Shown here in pieces: positions 19,474 through 28,205 of a DNA stretch of 64,000 nucleotides. The first letter of the stretch is position 1; each line of letters begins with the position of its first letter. The stretch comes from Bacillus cereus G9842 (lineage in GTDB: Bacteria > Bacillota > Bacilli > Bacillales > Bacillaceae_G). The position numbers and the translations under genes are program-made. The notes beneath the pieces are model-generated. The model was not told the DNA's origin and did no database searches. It saw nothing but the letters and a program-made list of their open reading frames with translations. The stretch lies in the NCBI RefSeq assembly GCF_000021305.1, contig NC_011772.1, positions 1,092,001 to 1,156,000 on the forward strand, read 5' to 3'.

Positions 19474-20088
19474 TTACTCCTTTCGGAAATTTCCCGGTAT
19501 GTGCTGAATAAATGAGAGAAAGGCTTTGTCAATATCTTGTTTCATTGCCTGGATAATGATATCTCGTAAATAATCTGGATCTGTTGAAATGCCTTCATAT
19601 GATTGAACTTGTGATAAATAATAAGGGAGTCGATGCTCCATCTGTTTTTTTATGTCATCCACCATCATTTGTCGATACATTTCATCAAGCGGTGTTCTCT
19701 CTTCTTGTTCAAAATGGAGAATACGATTATATGCTTCTTCATCTAAGTATCGATGCATTTCTTGGAGGATACCTTGATAAAAGTCTGGGTTTGTTTCGGT
19801 TTCAGGATTTACCTTCAATGTTTCTGTATCCACTTGAAAATCTTCAATTTGTTGTCCTTTTGCTGAAAATGGGTTTAAGCCAATATTTAAAGTGCCATTT
19901 AAATTTTCGACTTTTAATTGATCGAATTTGTATTCCACTTTTCCTACAGAAGAGGAGGGGCGATTTTTTAATTCGTTAAGCTCTTCTTGGAGTTGACGCA
20001 CTTGATCTTCTAAATTGAGGATGGCTGCTTGTTGTGTTTGAAGAGCTTGTTGAAGTTGGTGTAAGTAAGTATATATATCTTGATTCAT
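19474..20088 (-). CDS. gerPC: Spore germination protein GerPC
   Basis: The 204-residue protein is the one large member of the operon and matches GerPC in length. Residues 6-45 form a coiled coil (LHQLQQALQTQQAAILNLE, then RQLQEELNELKN). The middle is charged, and the C-terminal half is helical, ending DKAFLSFIQHIPGNFRKE. It probably oligomerises and may scaffold the smaller GerP proteins. The ribosome site is a strong AAAGGAGGTTTCACAA. Confidence 0.95.
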   Translation of the reverse strand: MNQDIYTYLHQLQQALQTQQAAILNLEDQVRQLQEELNELKNRPSSSVGKVEYKFDQLKVENLNGTLNIGLNPFSAKGQQIEDFQVDTETLKVNPETETNPDFYQGILQEMHRYLDEEAYNRILHFEQEERTPLDEMYRQMMVDDIKKQMEHRLPYYLSQVQSYEGISTDPDYLRDIIIQAMKQDIDKAFLSFIQHIPGNFRKE

Positions 20089-20155
20089 TTGTGAAACCTC
20101 CTTTTCAATAGGGAGGGTAAAAATATTCCTGCTATATATTTATGACAAGGATGTC

Positions 20156-20362
20156 TTAAGAAGAACTAGTTGATGGTTTGATAGAAATAATTTGTCCGTT
20201 TGCCTGTAATGGGCGAAGCGGCTCCGTAAATCCGCCCGTATTTGAAAATTTGGATAGGGCTTTAATACTTCCGGCAGTGCCAATTTGGAATACAGAAGAG
20301 GTTGTAATGCTATCAATTTTAATGCTGTTAATGATAATGCTTTGGTTTACGTAAAAATTCAA
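20156..20362 (-). CDS. gerPB: Spore germination protein GerPB (TTG start)
   Basis: The 68-residue protein reads (M)NFYVNQSIIINSIKIDSI, then SSVFQIGTAGSIKALS and a glycine/proline-rich PLRPLQANGQII. No ATG fits; the start is a TTG eight bases after AAAGGGGGCG. The VFQIG motif ties it to GerPD and GerPE. It follows gerPA by 14 bp and is the second gene of the operon. Confidence 0.93.
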   Translation of the reverse strand: MNFYVNQSIIINSIKIDSITTSSVFQIGTAGSIKALSKFSNTGGFTEPLRPLQANGQIISIKPSTSSS

Positions 20363-20376
20363 TACAATCGCCCCCT

Positions 20377-20598
20377 TTAAGTTGAACCAATTATCGCTTG
20401 ATCAACGACATCTGAATCATTAACAGTCGTTGCACTTTGATAATTGTAGACAGAAACATTATCTCCAACATTAAAAGAGCCGGCCCCGGCGAAAGCACGT
20501 GAGTAACTAATAGGCCTAATCGCAAATACATCTCCAATATGAAAAATACCACTTGATCCAATATTGACGATACGAATATGTCCGACCATAGCTGGCAT
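20377..20598 (-). CDS. gerPA: Spore germination protein GerPA
   Basis: I start at MPAMVGHIRIVNIG, giving 73 residues, the same as B. subtilis GerPA; a start three codons earlier would overlap the AAGGGTG ribosome site. The sequence has GIFHIGDVFAIRPISYSRAF and ends DSDVVDQAIIGST, closely paralleling GerPF. It is the first gene of the operon and follows a sigma-K-type promoter, consistent with mother-cell expression late in sporulation. Confidence 0.95.
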   Translation of the reverse strand: MPAMVGHIRIVNIGSSGIFHIGDVFAIRPISYSRAFAGAGSFNVGDNVSVYNYQSATTVNDSDVVDQAIIGST

Positions 20599-20635
20599 AC
20601 AAAACACCCTTCGTTTTTAAAATTTTCTTTTCTAC

Positions 20636-20663
20636 TATTGTATGGGCGTTTCCGATAAAATGT
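20636..20663 (-). promoter_or_regulatory. Sigma-K-type promoter of the gerP operon
   Basis: On the minus strand CATACAATA matches the sigma-K -10 consensus CATAnnnTA exactly. ACA lies 16 bp upstream, the position of the sigma-K -35 element. It is about 40 bp upstream of gerPA. gerP is known to be expressed in the mother cell under sigma-K with GerE influence. No GerE box was identified. Confidence 0.75.
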
Positions 20664-20680
20664 GTGTTTTTTTGAAATAA

Positions 20681-20712
20681 AAGAAACACACACATTATTG
20701 CGTGTGTGTGTT
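20681..20712 (-). terminator. Terminator of the Spo0E-like gene
   Basis: On the minus strand ACACACAC and GTGTGTGT arms pair across GCAATAAT and are followed by TTCTTTTATTTC. The 5' arm overlaps the end of the gene, and the TAA stop lies in the loop. Confidence 0.7.
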
Positions 20713-20874
20713 GAGTGTTTGATTTGAGTGAAAATCCGTATGTACATGCCAAATTACATTTAAGAGCCTGTCCAGTTCTTGGCTACAATCCACTGTTTTT
20801 TGAGAAGTCATTCCATAGCGTTCAGCAAAATAAATCATTTTTTCACGTTTTTTTTCAATCGCTTGCTCAAACAT
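20695..20874 (-). CDS. Spo0E-family aspartyl-phosphate phosphatase
   Basis: The 59-residue protein carries the family motif SQELD (residues 31-35), preceded by IEKKREKMIYFAERYGMTS. Spo0E-like proteins dephosphorylate Spo0A~P and delay sporulation. I place the start at MFEQAIEKK, about eight bases after GGAG; a start five codons earlier (MEPIS) is possible. The position between the gerP operon and yisK matches B. subtilis yisI. It is divergent from yisK. Confidence 0.85.
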   Translation of the reverse strand: MFEQAIEKKREKMIYFAERYGMTSQKTVDCSQELDRLLNVIWHVHTDFHSNQTLNTHTQ

Positions 20875-21120
20875 TGAAATCGGCTCCATCTCTAAATGAA
20901 ATTTTTAGTATATATGTAGTACATATTATACAAAAACTCCATAAAAAAGAAATACCTTCGCTAAAAAAAGTAAAAATTCTACATTTTATGCCAAATGTAA
21001 AGGGGTAACGAATAGGATGTGAGAAGAATATTGTAAAAATTAGCGTGCATGAGAAGGTTTTTTTCTTGCGGATGCGAATACAATTAAAGGGTATGAGTTT
21101 TAGGATGGAGAGTGGAAATA

Positions 21121-22020
21121 TTGCGTTTTGTAACGGCGAAGAAAGAAGAAAAGGTATTTGTAGGTATTGTGGATGAAGAAGAAGAAAAGGTATTACACTT
21201 AAGAGAAGCGCAAAGACAAAAAGGGGAAAAGGTTACAATCCCTATTACAATGTTAGAGTGTATTGAAAGAGGGACTGAGTGCTTTGAGAAAGTATGTGAA
21301 ATTGTAAATTGGGCAAAAGAGAACGGGGAAGCGGCGTATTATCCGTTAACAGAGGTGAAAATATTAGCACCGATTCCAAGGCCAAGAAAGAATATTTTGT
21401 GCGTTGGAAAAAACTATCGTGAGCATGCGGTAGAAATGGGCGGAGTAGAGTCTATTCCAGAAAATATAATGATCTTTACGAAAGCACCAACAACAGTTAT
21501 TGGCATAAATGAGCAAATTAATGGTCACCCTCACGCAACGGACGAACTAGATTATGAAGGAGAACTAGCTGTCATTATAGGTAAGCGAGGGAAGCAAATT
21601 AAAAAAGAAAAAGCGCTTGAGCATGTTTTTGGTTATACGATTATAAATGATGTAACAGCTCGAGACATTCAAAGAAAACATAAACAGTTTTTCCTTGGGA
21701 AAAGCTTCGATACATTTTGCCCGATGGGACCGTATTTAATTCATAAATCGGTGGTTAATGCGCCGAATGCATTACACATTGAAACGGTAGTAAATGGAGA
21801 AGTAAGGCAAACTTCCAACACAAATAAAATGATTTTTTCGATAGAAGAAATTATTTCAACGATAAGCAAAGGAATGACTTTAGAACCAGGTGATATTATC
21901 GCAACAGGAACCCCGGCTGGTGTCGGAAAAAGTTTTACACCACCGAAGTTTTTACATGCTGGTGATGAAGTGGTCATTACAATAGAAGGAATTGGTACTT
22001 TGCGAAATGTAGTGAAATAA
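21121..22020 (+). CDS. yisK: Fumarylacetoacetate hydrolase family protein (YisK-like)
   Basis: The 299-residue protein starts at TTG 21121 (LRFVTAKKEEK), eight to ten bases after GGAGA; a GTG three codons earlier crowds that site. The FAH core has CVGKNYREHAVEMG (about residue 95), the metal-binding DYEGELAVIIGKRG, NDVTARDIQRKHKQFFLGKSFD and the closing ATGTPAGVG. FAH enzymes use a divalent metal to cleave or decarboxylate beta-keto acids. B. subtilis YisK is reported to act on oxaloacetate and to associate with the Mbl cytoskeleton. Synteny with gerP-yisI-yisK-yisL is conserved. Confidence 0.92.
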   Translation: MRFVTAKKEEKVFVGIVDEEEEKVLHLREAQRQKGEKVTIPITMLECIERGTECFEKVCEIVNWAKENGEAAYYPLTEVKILAPIPRPRKNILCVGKNYREHAVEMGGVESIPENIMIFTKAPTTVIGINEQINGHPHATDELDYEGELAVIIGKRGKQIKKEKALEHVFGYTIINDVTARDIQRKHKQFFLGKSFDTFCPMGPYLIHKSVVNAPNALHIETVVNGEVRQTSNTNKMIFSIEEIISTISKGMTLEPGDIIATGTPAGVGKSFTPPKFLHAGDEVVITIEGIGTLRNVVK

Positions 22021-22022
22021 AG

Positions 22023-22057
22023 AAAAGAGCTATCTTGTTAAAAGATAGCTCTTTTTT
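22023..22057. terminator. Bidirectional terminator between yisK and the convergent gene
   Basis: AAAGAGCTATCTT / AAGATAGCTCTTT forms a long stem with T tracts on both strands. Confidence 0.92.
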
Positions 22058-22340
22058 ATGGCCTTGGGTTATAGAGGTAATCGATAACGGAAAAAGTGTA
22101 AAGGCCAATGAATGCAAGTGTACAAATGCCAAATAGTATAACCGTAAGTGCACTTTTTTCTCGTCCAAAACCAATGATAGTAAGAATAACAGCAGTCCAA
22201 AATGATGCTTTCAGTAGTGTGAATGTAGTAGGAGTTGAGTAGTGAGTAAGCCATGTTGTGGAAAGTAGGAAGCCACAGAATGTAACTAAAATAAAAGATG
22301 TAGCTAAATAGTTAATCTGTTTACCGTATCTTAATAGCAT
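22056..22340 (-). CDS. Small three- to four-helix membrane protein, unknown function
   Basis: The 94-residue protein is almost wholly hydrophobic, with helices near residues 10-28, 42-58, 64-84 and little else. It starts at MLLRYGKQINY after AAAGGAGGTGCGAT, a strong ribosome site. Short charged loops (GFGREKSA) separate the helices. I do not recognise a family. It is on the minus strand between yisK and rocD, with its own ribosome site and a shared terminator. Confidence 0.7.
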   Translation of the reverse strand: MLLRYGKQINYLATSFILVTFCGFLLSTTWLTHYSTPTTFTLLKASFWTAVILTIIGFGREKSALTVILFGICTLAFIGLYTFSVIDYLYNPRP

Positions 22341-22413
22341 ATCGCACCTCCTTTACGATTTTAAAATACAGAAAATTACGATTTTATCTTAATATAAATG
22401 AATATAAAAAGAA

Positions 22414-22444
22414 AGAGGTTGTCCCAACATGCCGGACAACCTCT
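22414..22444 (-). terminator. Terminator of rocD
   Basis: AGAGGTTGTCC pairs with GGACAACCTCT; on the minus strand it is followed by TTTCTTTTTATA. Confidence 0.85.
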
Positions 22445-22450
22445 CTATTA

Positions 22451-23641
22451 TTATGATAATACAGCTTTAATTTTTTGGAATGCCCACTCTAAATCTTCTT
22501 CAGAGATTACTAGAGGTGGTGCGATACGAATTACGTTTTCGTGTGTTTCTTTACATAGTAGACCAGCTGCTTTTAGTTGTTCACAGTAAGGACGAGCTGG
22601 CTCGTTTAATTCGATACCGATGAATAAACCTTTACCGCGAACTTCAGTGATCATTGGGTTATCAATTTCTTTTAATTGCCCAACTAATTTTTCTCCTAAT
22701 TGAAGAGAACGCTCTGTTAATTTTTCTTCTTCTAACACTTCAAGAGCTGCGATAGATACAGCACATGCAAGTGGGTTACCGCCGAATGTAGAACCGTGAG
22801 AACCTGGCTCAAATACACCTAAAATGTCGCGGTTTGCTGCAACGCAAGAGATCGGGAACACACCGCCACCAAGTGCTTTACCAAGTATGTACATGTCAGG
22901 AGTTACATCGTCCCAGTCACAAGCGAATACTTTACCAGTACGGCCTAAGCCTGTTTGGATTTCATCGGCTACGAATAAAACGTTTTCTTTTTTACATACT
23001 TCAAGAGCTTCTTTTAAGTAACCAGCTGGTGGGATGTTAATTCCAGCTTCACCTTGAATCGGTTCTAAAATGAATGCTGCTGTGTTTGGTGTAATTGCGG
23101 CTTTTAATGCTTCTAAATCACCGTAAGGAATTACAACGATGCCAGGAAGCATTGGACCGAATCCACGCTTGTACTCTTCATTTGAAGACATAGAAACAGA
23201 ACCCATTGTACGTCCGTGGAAGTTATCTTCACAAACGATGATTTCAGCACGGTTTGCTTCTACTTTCTTCACATCATAAGCCCAGCGGCGAACTGTTTTA
23301 ATTGCAGTTTCAACAGCTTCAGCACCTGTGTTCATTGGAAGTACCATTTCTTTATTAGTTAGTTTCGCAACTTTTTCGTACCAAGGACCTAATTGATCGC
23401 TATGGAAAGCACGAGAAGTTAACGTAACACGATTAGCTTGGTCAATTAAAGCGTTAATAATTTTCGGGTGACGATGACCTTGGTTTACTGCAGAATATGC
23501 ACTTAATAAGTCCATATAGCGGTTTCCTTCAGGATCTTCTACCCAAACACCTTCTGCTTTAGAAATAACGATTGGAAGTGGGTGATAGTTATTTGCTCCG
23601 TATGTGTCTGTAAGTTCGATAATATCCTTAGTTTGAATCAT
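22451..23641 (-). CDS. rocD: Ornithine aminotransferase
   Basis: The 396-residue class-III PLP aminotransferase converts ornithine and 2-oxoglutarate to glutamate semialdehyde and glutamate. [17 protein letters not shown] (about residue 104), [32 protein letters not shown] and the PLP lysine block [15 protein letters not shown] are all present. The active lysine is in LGKALGGG near residue 255. It starts after AAAAGGGGGAACAATC. The gene sits alone between yisK and yisL, where B. subtilis has none, so it is an insertion into that block. Arginine catabolism is the usual pathway. Confidence 0.96.
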   Translation of the reverse strand: MIQTKDIIELTDTYGANNYHPLPIVISKAEGVWVEDPEGNRYMDLLSAYSAVNQGHRHPKIINALIDQANRVTLTSRAFHSDQLGPWYEKVAKLTNKEMVLPMNTGAEAVETAIKTVRRWAYDVKKVEANRAEIIVCEDNFHGRTMGSVSMSSNEEYKRGFGPMLPGIVVIPYGDLEALKAAITPNTAAFILEPIQGEAGINIPPAGYLKEALEVCKKENVLFVADEIQTGLGRTGKVFACDWDDVTPDMYILGKALGGGVFPISCVAANRDILGVFEPGSHGSTFGGNPLACAVSIAALEVLEEEKLTERSLQLGEKLVGQLKEIDNPMITEVRGKGLFIGIELNEPARPYCEQLKAAGLLCKETHENVIRIAPPLVISEEDLEWAFQKIKAVLS

Positions 23642-23770
23642 GATTGTTCCCCCTTTTGTTATTACAAGAAGTTTGTAAATACTCTAAATATTATATCATT
23701 TAAATGTAAAAAAGCGAAACATTTCCTGAAAATAAATGAACATGTTATCATATAGAGTGAAAAAGTGTGA

Positions 23771-24157
<387 letters not shown>

Positions 24158-24165
24158 TAAAAAAT

Positions 24166-24212
24166 AAAACCACCTTATAATCTCAAAGACTTGGGAGATA
24201 AGGTGGTTTTTT
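24166..24212 (+). terminator. Terminator of yisL
   Basis: AAAACCACCTTAT pairs with ATAAGGTGGTTTT, with T residues beyond. An internal CTC...GAG pairing further closes the loop. The bcr1 copy starts immediately after. Confidence 0.9.
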
Positions 24213-24214
24213 AC

Positions 24215-24363
24215 GTTATCCCGTATTAACTGGCAGTAAAACTTCCACCTCAAAATTCAGCTTAAGCAAAGAAGTTAGGCGGGAGATCAACTGCTCGTAA
24301 ACACCCGATTGGTGAAGGCTAATAATCAGTGGGGCTGCCCCACTGATTAAAGTTTCACTTTAT
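24215..24363. repeat. bcr1-type dispersed repeat, near full length
   Basis: The roughly 149-bp element begins GTTATCCCG, includes GGCAGTAAAAC, AAGCAAAGAAGTTAGG, a perfect internal hairpin (AGTGGGGC / GCCCCACT) and ends AAAGTTTCACTTTAT. It has TTTAT or a one-base variant at both edges, like the TTTAT duplication recalled for bcr1. Its 3' TTTAT contains the TAA stop of the minus-strand gene at 24360, so it inserted exactly at that stop codon. Length fits the roughly 155 bp expected for bcr1. Confidence 0.85.
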
Positions 24364-24914
24364 GTCGCATCGATATGCAACTCTTCCCCATTTACTTTCG
24401 TAAAACGGAACATATTTTTATTGGATGTAGTGTGACGGACGAAATGGTGCTGCAGTGTACAAATCATCTCTTCGTTATCAAACAAAAGAATATTTACTCC
24501 TTCGCGTGACTCCTCTTTCGGTAAGAAAGATAAATAATTATGACAATACATGCAATCATATAAAGAGTAGTGAAGTGATTGCAATGATTCAGTTAATAAT
24601 GTGAAGACGGAGTCAGGTAATTCCTCGAGCCATTCATTATAACTAAGAAGTAACTTTTTTCGAATACGTATCATTTCACCATTTTGCAAATGGTGTTGTT
24701 CGTTGGCGATTTGTAATACATCTTGTTCATAGAAACGGGCTGGTAGCCAATTGTTATTATATAAAACTTCAAACCCATCTTCGGCAATATCTTCTAATAA
24801 AAACGCTTCATCATTTTCATCATCAAAGAATACCCATTCATTGTTTATATATTCTACATTACCGACTGTATGAGCACGGGGCTGGTTATATAAAATATGT
24901 TTACGTTGTATCAT
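24360..24914 (-). CDS. yisN: YisN-like protein (DUF2777)
   Basis: The 184-residue soluble protein starts MIQRKHILYNQPRAHTVGNV. The middle has several tyrosines and a C-x2-C pair (YDCMYCHNYLSF, residues 119-130) that might bind a metal. I recall this family as DUF2777, with B. subtilis YisN at the same location before asnO. It has no known function. The stop codon lies within the terminal TTTAT of the bcr1 copy. AAAGGAGAAATCGTGT precedes the start. Confidence 0.8.
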   Translation of the reverse strand: MIQRKHILYNQPRAHTVGNVEYINNEWVFFDDENDEAFLLEDIAEDGFEVLYNNNWLPARFYEQDVLQIANEQHHLQNGEMIRIRKKLLLSYNEWLEELPDSVFTLLTESLQSLHYSLYDCMYCHNYLSFLPKEESREGVNILLFDNEEMICTLQHHFVRHTTSNKNMFRFTKVNGEELHIDAT

Positions 24915-25153
24915 ACACGATTTCTCCTTTATGAAAAGTAGTTATTCCTGTTATAGACAGTTCGTGCATTCTTTATAACTAGACACATCTAAACATAGGT
25001 GGGCATACAATAAAACACGTTTTACTGAGTGAGAATGCTATTCCAAATGTGGATAGTAGGTTATCGTCAAGTTTGTCATTTTTTTGATCCGCACTCACAG
25101 GGTGGGGATTACTGCACGTTCAAGAAAAGAAATAAGATGGAAGGATGATTTAT

Positions 25154-27001
25154 ATGTGCGGGATTACAGGATGGGTGGATTATAAACGCTCATTAGAAGG
25201 AGAAAGAGATGTCGTTACGAAGATGGCTGAGACGTTAGCGAAACGCGGTCCAGATGATAATAAAGTTTGGATTAAAGGTAATGTCGCATTTGGGCATAAA
25301 CGGTTAATCGTTGTTGATCCTGAGGGTGGTAAACAACCGATGACTTGTTTAAAAGATGAAACGAATTATGCCATTTGTTATAACGGTGAACTTTATAACA
25401 CAGAAGACATTCGAAAGGAATTATTAAGAAGAGGATATACGTTCAAAGGTCATTCTGATACAGAAGTATTATTAGCTTCTTATATTGAATGGAAAGAAGA
25501 ATGTGTCGATCATTTAAACGGTATATATGCGTTTGCAGTATGGGACGAACAGAAAGAACAAGTATTTATTGCGAGAGATCGATTAGGTGTAAAGCCACTT
25601 TTTTATAAATATGATAGCGGACGCTTATTATTTGGTTCGGAGTTAAAAGCGATATTGTCGCATCCAGATGTGAAGGCAGAAGTAACATTAGAAGGATTAT
25701 CAGAAATATTCGGACTCGGACCGTCAAGAACACCTGGCCACGGTATTTATGCTGGTATAAAAGAATTACGTCCAGGTCATGCGATGACATTTTCAAAGAA
25801 CGGTTTATGTATATGGAGATATTGGAATGTGGAAAGTAAAAAACATGAAGACTCCTTTGAAGAAACAGTAGAGAAAACACGCTTTTTATTACAAGATGCG
25901 ATTACAAGGCAGCTCGTTTCTGATGTACCACTATGTACTTTTCTATCAGGCGGTGTAGATTCGAGCGCTATAACAGCAATTGCTGCGAAAGAATATGCAA
26001 GGTCAGGAAAAGGGCAATTACACACATATTCTGTTGATTATGAAGATAATGACAAATACTTTAAAGCGAATGCGTTTCAGCCAAATTCAGATGCTCCGTT
26101 TATTAATTTAATGACTGAGACATTTCAAACAACCCATCATCGCTGCGTCATTTCGAATGAACAATTAGCAGAGTATTTAACTGAAGCGGTACTCGTTCGT
26201 GATTTGCCTGGTATGGCAGATATCGATTCGTCATTATTATGGTTTTGCCGAGAAATTAAACAAGATTTTGTCGTTGGCTTATCTGGAGAATGTGCAGATG
26301 AAATATTTGGTGGATATCCGTGGTTTTATAGAGAAGATGATTTACAATCGAGTGCATTTCCGTGGATGCGTTCTACAGAGGCACGTGAACAACTTCTAAA
26401 AAAAGAATGGAGAAATAAACTAAATTTACAACAATATGTACAAAGGCGCTATGAGGAATCGATTCAAGAAGTTCCTATTTTAGAGGGGGAAAGTCCACTA
26501 GAAGCAAAAAGACGCCAATTATTTTATTTAAATATGGTATGGTTTATGACAACATTATTAGACAGAAAAGACCGTATGAGTATGGGGGCAAGTTTAGAAG
26601 TACGCGTTCCATTTGCAGATCATCGTCTTGTCGAATATGCGTGGAATATTCCTTGGGAAATGAAAATGTATAAAAACCGCGAAAAAGGTCTATTACGTAA
26701 AGCGTTAGAAGATGTACTCCCACATGACATCTTATATAGGAAGAAGAGTCCTTATCCGAAAACGCACAATCCACACTATACAAAGGCAGTAACGGTATGG
26801 CTTCAAAATCTATTAACAGATAAAGGTTCAATTTTACACGAACTATTTGATAAAGAGCAGTTGAGCGGATTGATTCAGTCTGGTGGCAGTGCATTTCAAA
26901 CACCGTGGTTTGGTCAATTGATGACTGGGCCACAGCTTTTAGCTCATTTAGCACAAATTCATGTTTGGTTTAAAGAGTATGGGGTAAATATTAAAGAATA
27001 G
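25154..27001 (+). CDS. asnO: Glutamine-hydrolysing asparagine synthetase
   Basis: I start at the ATG giving MCGITGWVDY because Cys2 must be the second residue to act as the glutaminase nucleophile; AAGG lies nine bases upstream. The 615-residue enzyme has ICYNGELYN and DRLGVKPLFY in the glutaminase half and the ATP-binding FLSGGVDSSAITA near residue 260. Later come GLSGECADEIFGGYP and DRKDRMSMGASLEVRVPF. It makes asparagine from aspartate, ATP and glutamine. B. subtilis has AsnO at the same place, where it is linked to sporulation. Confidence 0.95.
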   Translation: MCGITGWVDYKRSLEGERDVVTKMAETLAKRGPDDNKVWIKGNVAFGHKRLIVVDPEGGKQPMTCLKDETNYAICYNGELYNTEDIRKELLRRGYTFKGHSDTEVLLASYIEWKEECVDHLNGIYAFAVWDEQKEQVFIARDRLGVKPLFYKYDSGRLLFGSELKAILSHPDVKAEVTLEGLSEIFGLGPSRTPGHGIYAGIKELRPGHAMTFSKNGLCIWRYWNVESKKHEDSFEETVEKTRFLLQDAITRQLVSDVPLCTFLSGGVDSSAITAIAAKEYARSGKGQLHTYSVDYEDNDKYFKANAFQPNSDAPFINLMTETFQTTHHRCVISNEQLAEYLTEAVLVRDLPGMADIDSSLLWFCREIKQDFVVGLSGECADEIFGGYPWFYREDDLQSSAFPWMRSTEAREQLLKKEWRNKLNLQQYVQRRYEESIQEVPILEGESPLEAKRRQLFYLNMVWFMTTLLDRKDRMSMGASLEVRVPFADHRLVEYAWNIPWEMKMYKNREKGLLRKALEDVLPHDILYRKKSPYPKTHNPHYTKAVTVWLQNLLTDKGSILHELFDKEQLSGLIQSGGSAFQTPWFGQLMTGPQLLAHLAQIHVWFKEYGVNIKE

Positions 27002-27004
27002 GAG

Positions 27005-27038
27005 AAAAGCGGCTTGCAATTATGTAAGTCGCTTTTAT
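27005..27038 (+). terminator. Terminator of asnO
   Basis: AAAAGCGGCTT pairs with AAGTCGCTTTT (one G-U) around a ten-base loop. Confidence 0.75.
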
Positions 27039-27088
27039 TAAAGAAATTGTCATATAAAATTCAAAATCACCTTATAAATAATACTTAA

Positions 27089-27131
27089 TTAGAATTATTA
27101 TTTTGACGTACTTATTATTACTTGTTATAAT
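27089..27131 (+). promoter_or_regulatory. hemH promoter with a PerR-like box
   Basis: TTGACG (27103-27108) and TATAAT (27126-27131) are 17 bp apart. TTAGAATTATTATTT (27089-27103) matches the Per box TTATAATnATTATAA at 11 of 14 specified positions and overlaps the -35 element, so bound repressor would block polymerase. Fur boxes look similar, so Fur control is an alternative. Confidence 0.6.
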
Positions 27132-27186
27132 TTGAAACAAACGTTCTGAAAAGGATTCTCATTTATAAAATTGAGGTGTTATATAG

Positions 27187-28146
27187 ATGACAAAGGAAAA
27201 AATAGGTTTACTCGTAATGGCGTATGGAACACCAGAATCATTAGACGATGTAGAGGCATATTATACACATATCCGTCACGGACGTAAGCCATCAGAAGAA
27301 GCGCTTGAAGATTTAATTGGGCGCTATAAAGCGATTGGTGGAATTTCGCCGCTTGCAAAAATTACGAAAGAGCAGGCGCATAAATTAACAGATTCAATGA
27401 ATAACATATTTACAGAGTATGAATTTACTTGTTACTTAGGTTTAAAACATACTGCGCCATTTATAGAAGATGCTGTAGAAGAAATGAAGCGAGATGGAAT
27501 TGAGCAGGCGATTAGTATCGTATTAGCACCGCACTATTCTACATTTAGCATTAAAGCGTATAATGACCGTGCTATTCGTCTTTCAAAAGAAATCGGTGGT
27601 CCTGTGATTGAACCAATTGAACAATGGTACGATGAACCGAAGTTTATTTCGTATTGGACAGATCAAATAAAAGAAACATTTACAAAGATTGAAGATAAAG
27701 AGAAAACAGTTGTAATTTTTTCGGCGCATAGTTTGCCAGAAACAATTATTGCAGCAGGGGACCCTTATGTGGAGCAATTGCAGCATACAGCAGATTTAAT
27801 TGCGGGGGCTGCCAATATTCAAAACTATACAACGGGTTGGCAAAGTGCTGGGAATACTCCAGATCCGTGGATTGGTCCAGATGTGCAAGATTTAACGAAA
27901 GATTTATATGAAGAGCATGGGTACGAATCTTTCATATATTGCCCAGTTGGCTTTGTGGCAGAGCATTTAGAAGTTTTATATGACAATGATTATGAATGTA
28001 AAGTTGTAACTGATGAATTAAATGCTAAATATTTTAGACCAAATATGCCGAATGCACAATCTGCATTTATCGACTGTTTGGCTGAAATTGTTTCCAAAAA
28101 AGTGAAGGAAATAGTTGACAAAGATTTAGTTTTAAATAATAATTAA
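27187..28146 (+). CDS. hemH: Ferrochelatase
   Basis: The 319-residue enzyme inserts Fe2+ into porphyrin. [26 protein letters not shown] opens it. [14 protein letters not shown] carries one active-site histidine region and [11 protein letters not shown] the conserved second one; [16 protein letters not shown] and [17 protein letters not shown] follow. As in Gram-positive enzymes, no iron-sulfur cysteines are seen at the end; these enzymes act on coproporphyrin III. Position directly ahead of katA suggests a dedicated heme supply for catalase. Related strains carry a second hemH elsewhere. Confidence 0.95.
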   Translation: MTKEKIGLLVMAYGTPESLDDVEAYYTHIRHGRKPSEEALEDLIGRYKAIGGISPLAKITKEQAHKLTDSMNNIFTEYEFTCYLGLKHTAPFIEDAVEEMKRDGIEQAISIVLAPHYSTFSIKAYNDRAIRLSKEIGGPVIEPIEQWYDEPKFISYWTDQIKETFTKIEDKEKTVVIFSAHSLPETIIAAGDPYVEQLQHTADLIAGAANIQNYTTGWQSAGNTPDPWIGPDVQDLTKDLYEEHGYESFIYCPVGFVAEHLEVLYDNDYECKVVTDELNAKYFRPNMPNAQSAFIDCLAEIVSKKVKEIVDKDLVLNNN

Positions 28147-28162
28147 TTTATAATAATTTTAA
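28115..28162 (+). promoter_or_regulatory. katA promoter inside hemH, with a strong PerR box
   Basis: TTGACA (28115-28120) lies within the last codons of hemH. AATAAT follows at 17-bp spacing. TTATAATAATTTTAA (28148-28162) matches the Per box TTATAATnATTATAA at 13 of 14 specified bases and would cover the transcription start. katA can therefore be induced separately by peroxide while also being read from the hemH promoter. Catalase genes in Bacillus are classic PerR targets. Confidence 0.75.
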
Positions 28163-28205
28163 ATTAATAATAATTACCATGAAAGAAAGAGGAGGATCCC
28201 CCTAG

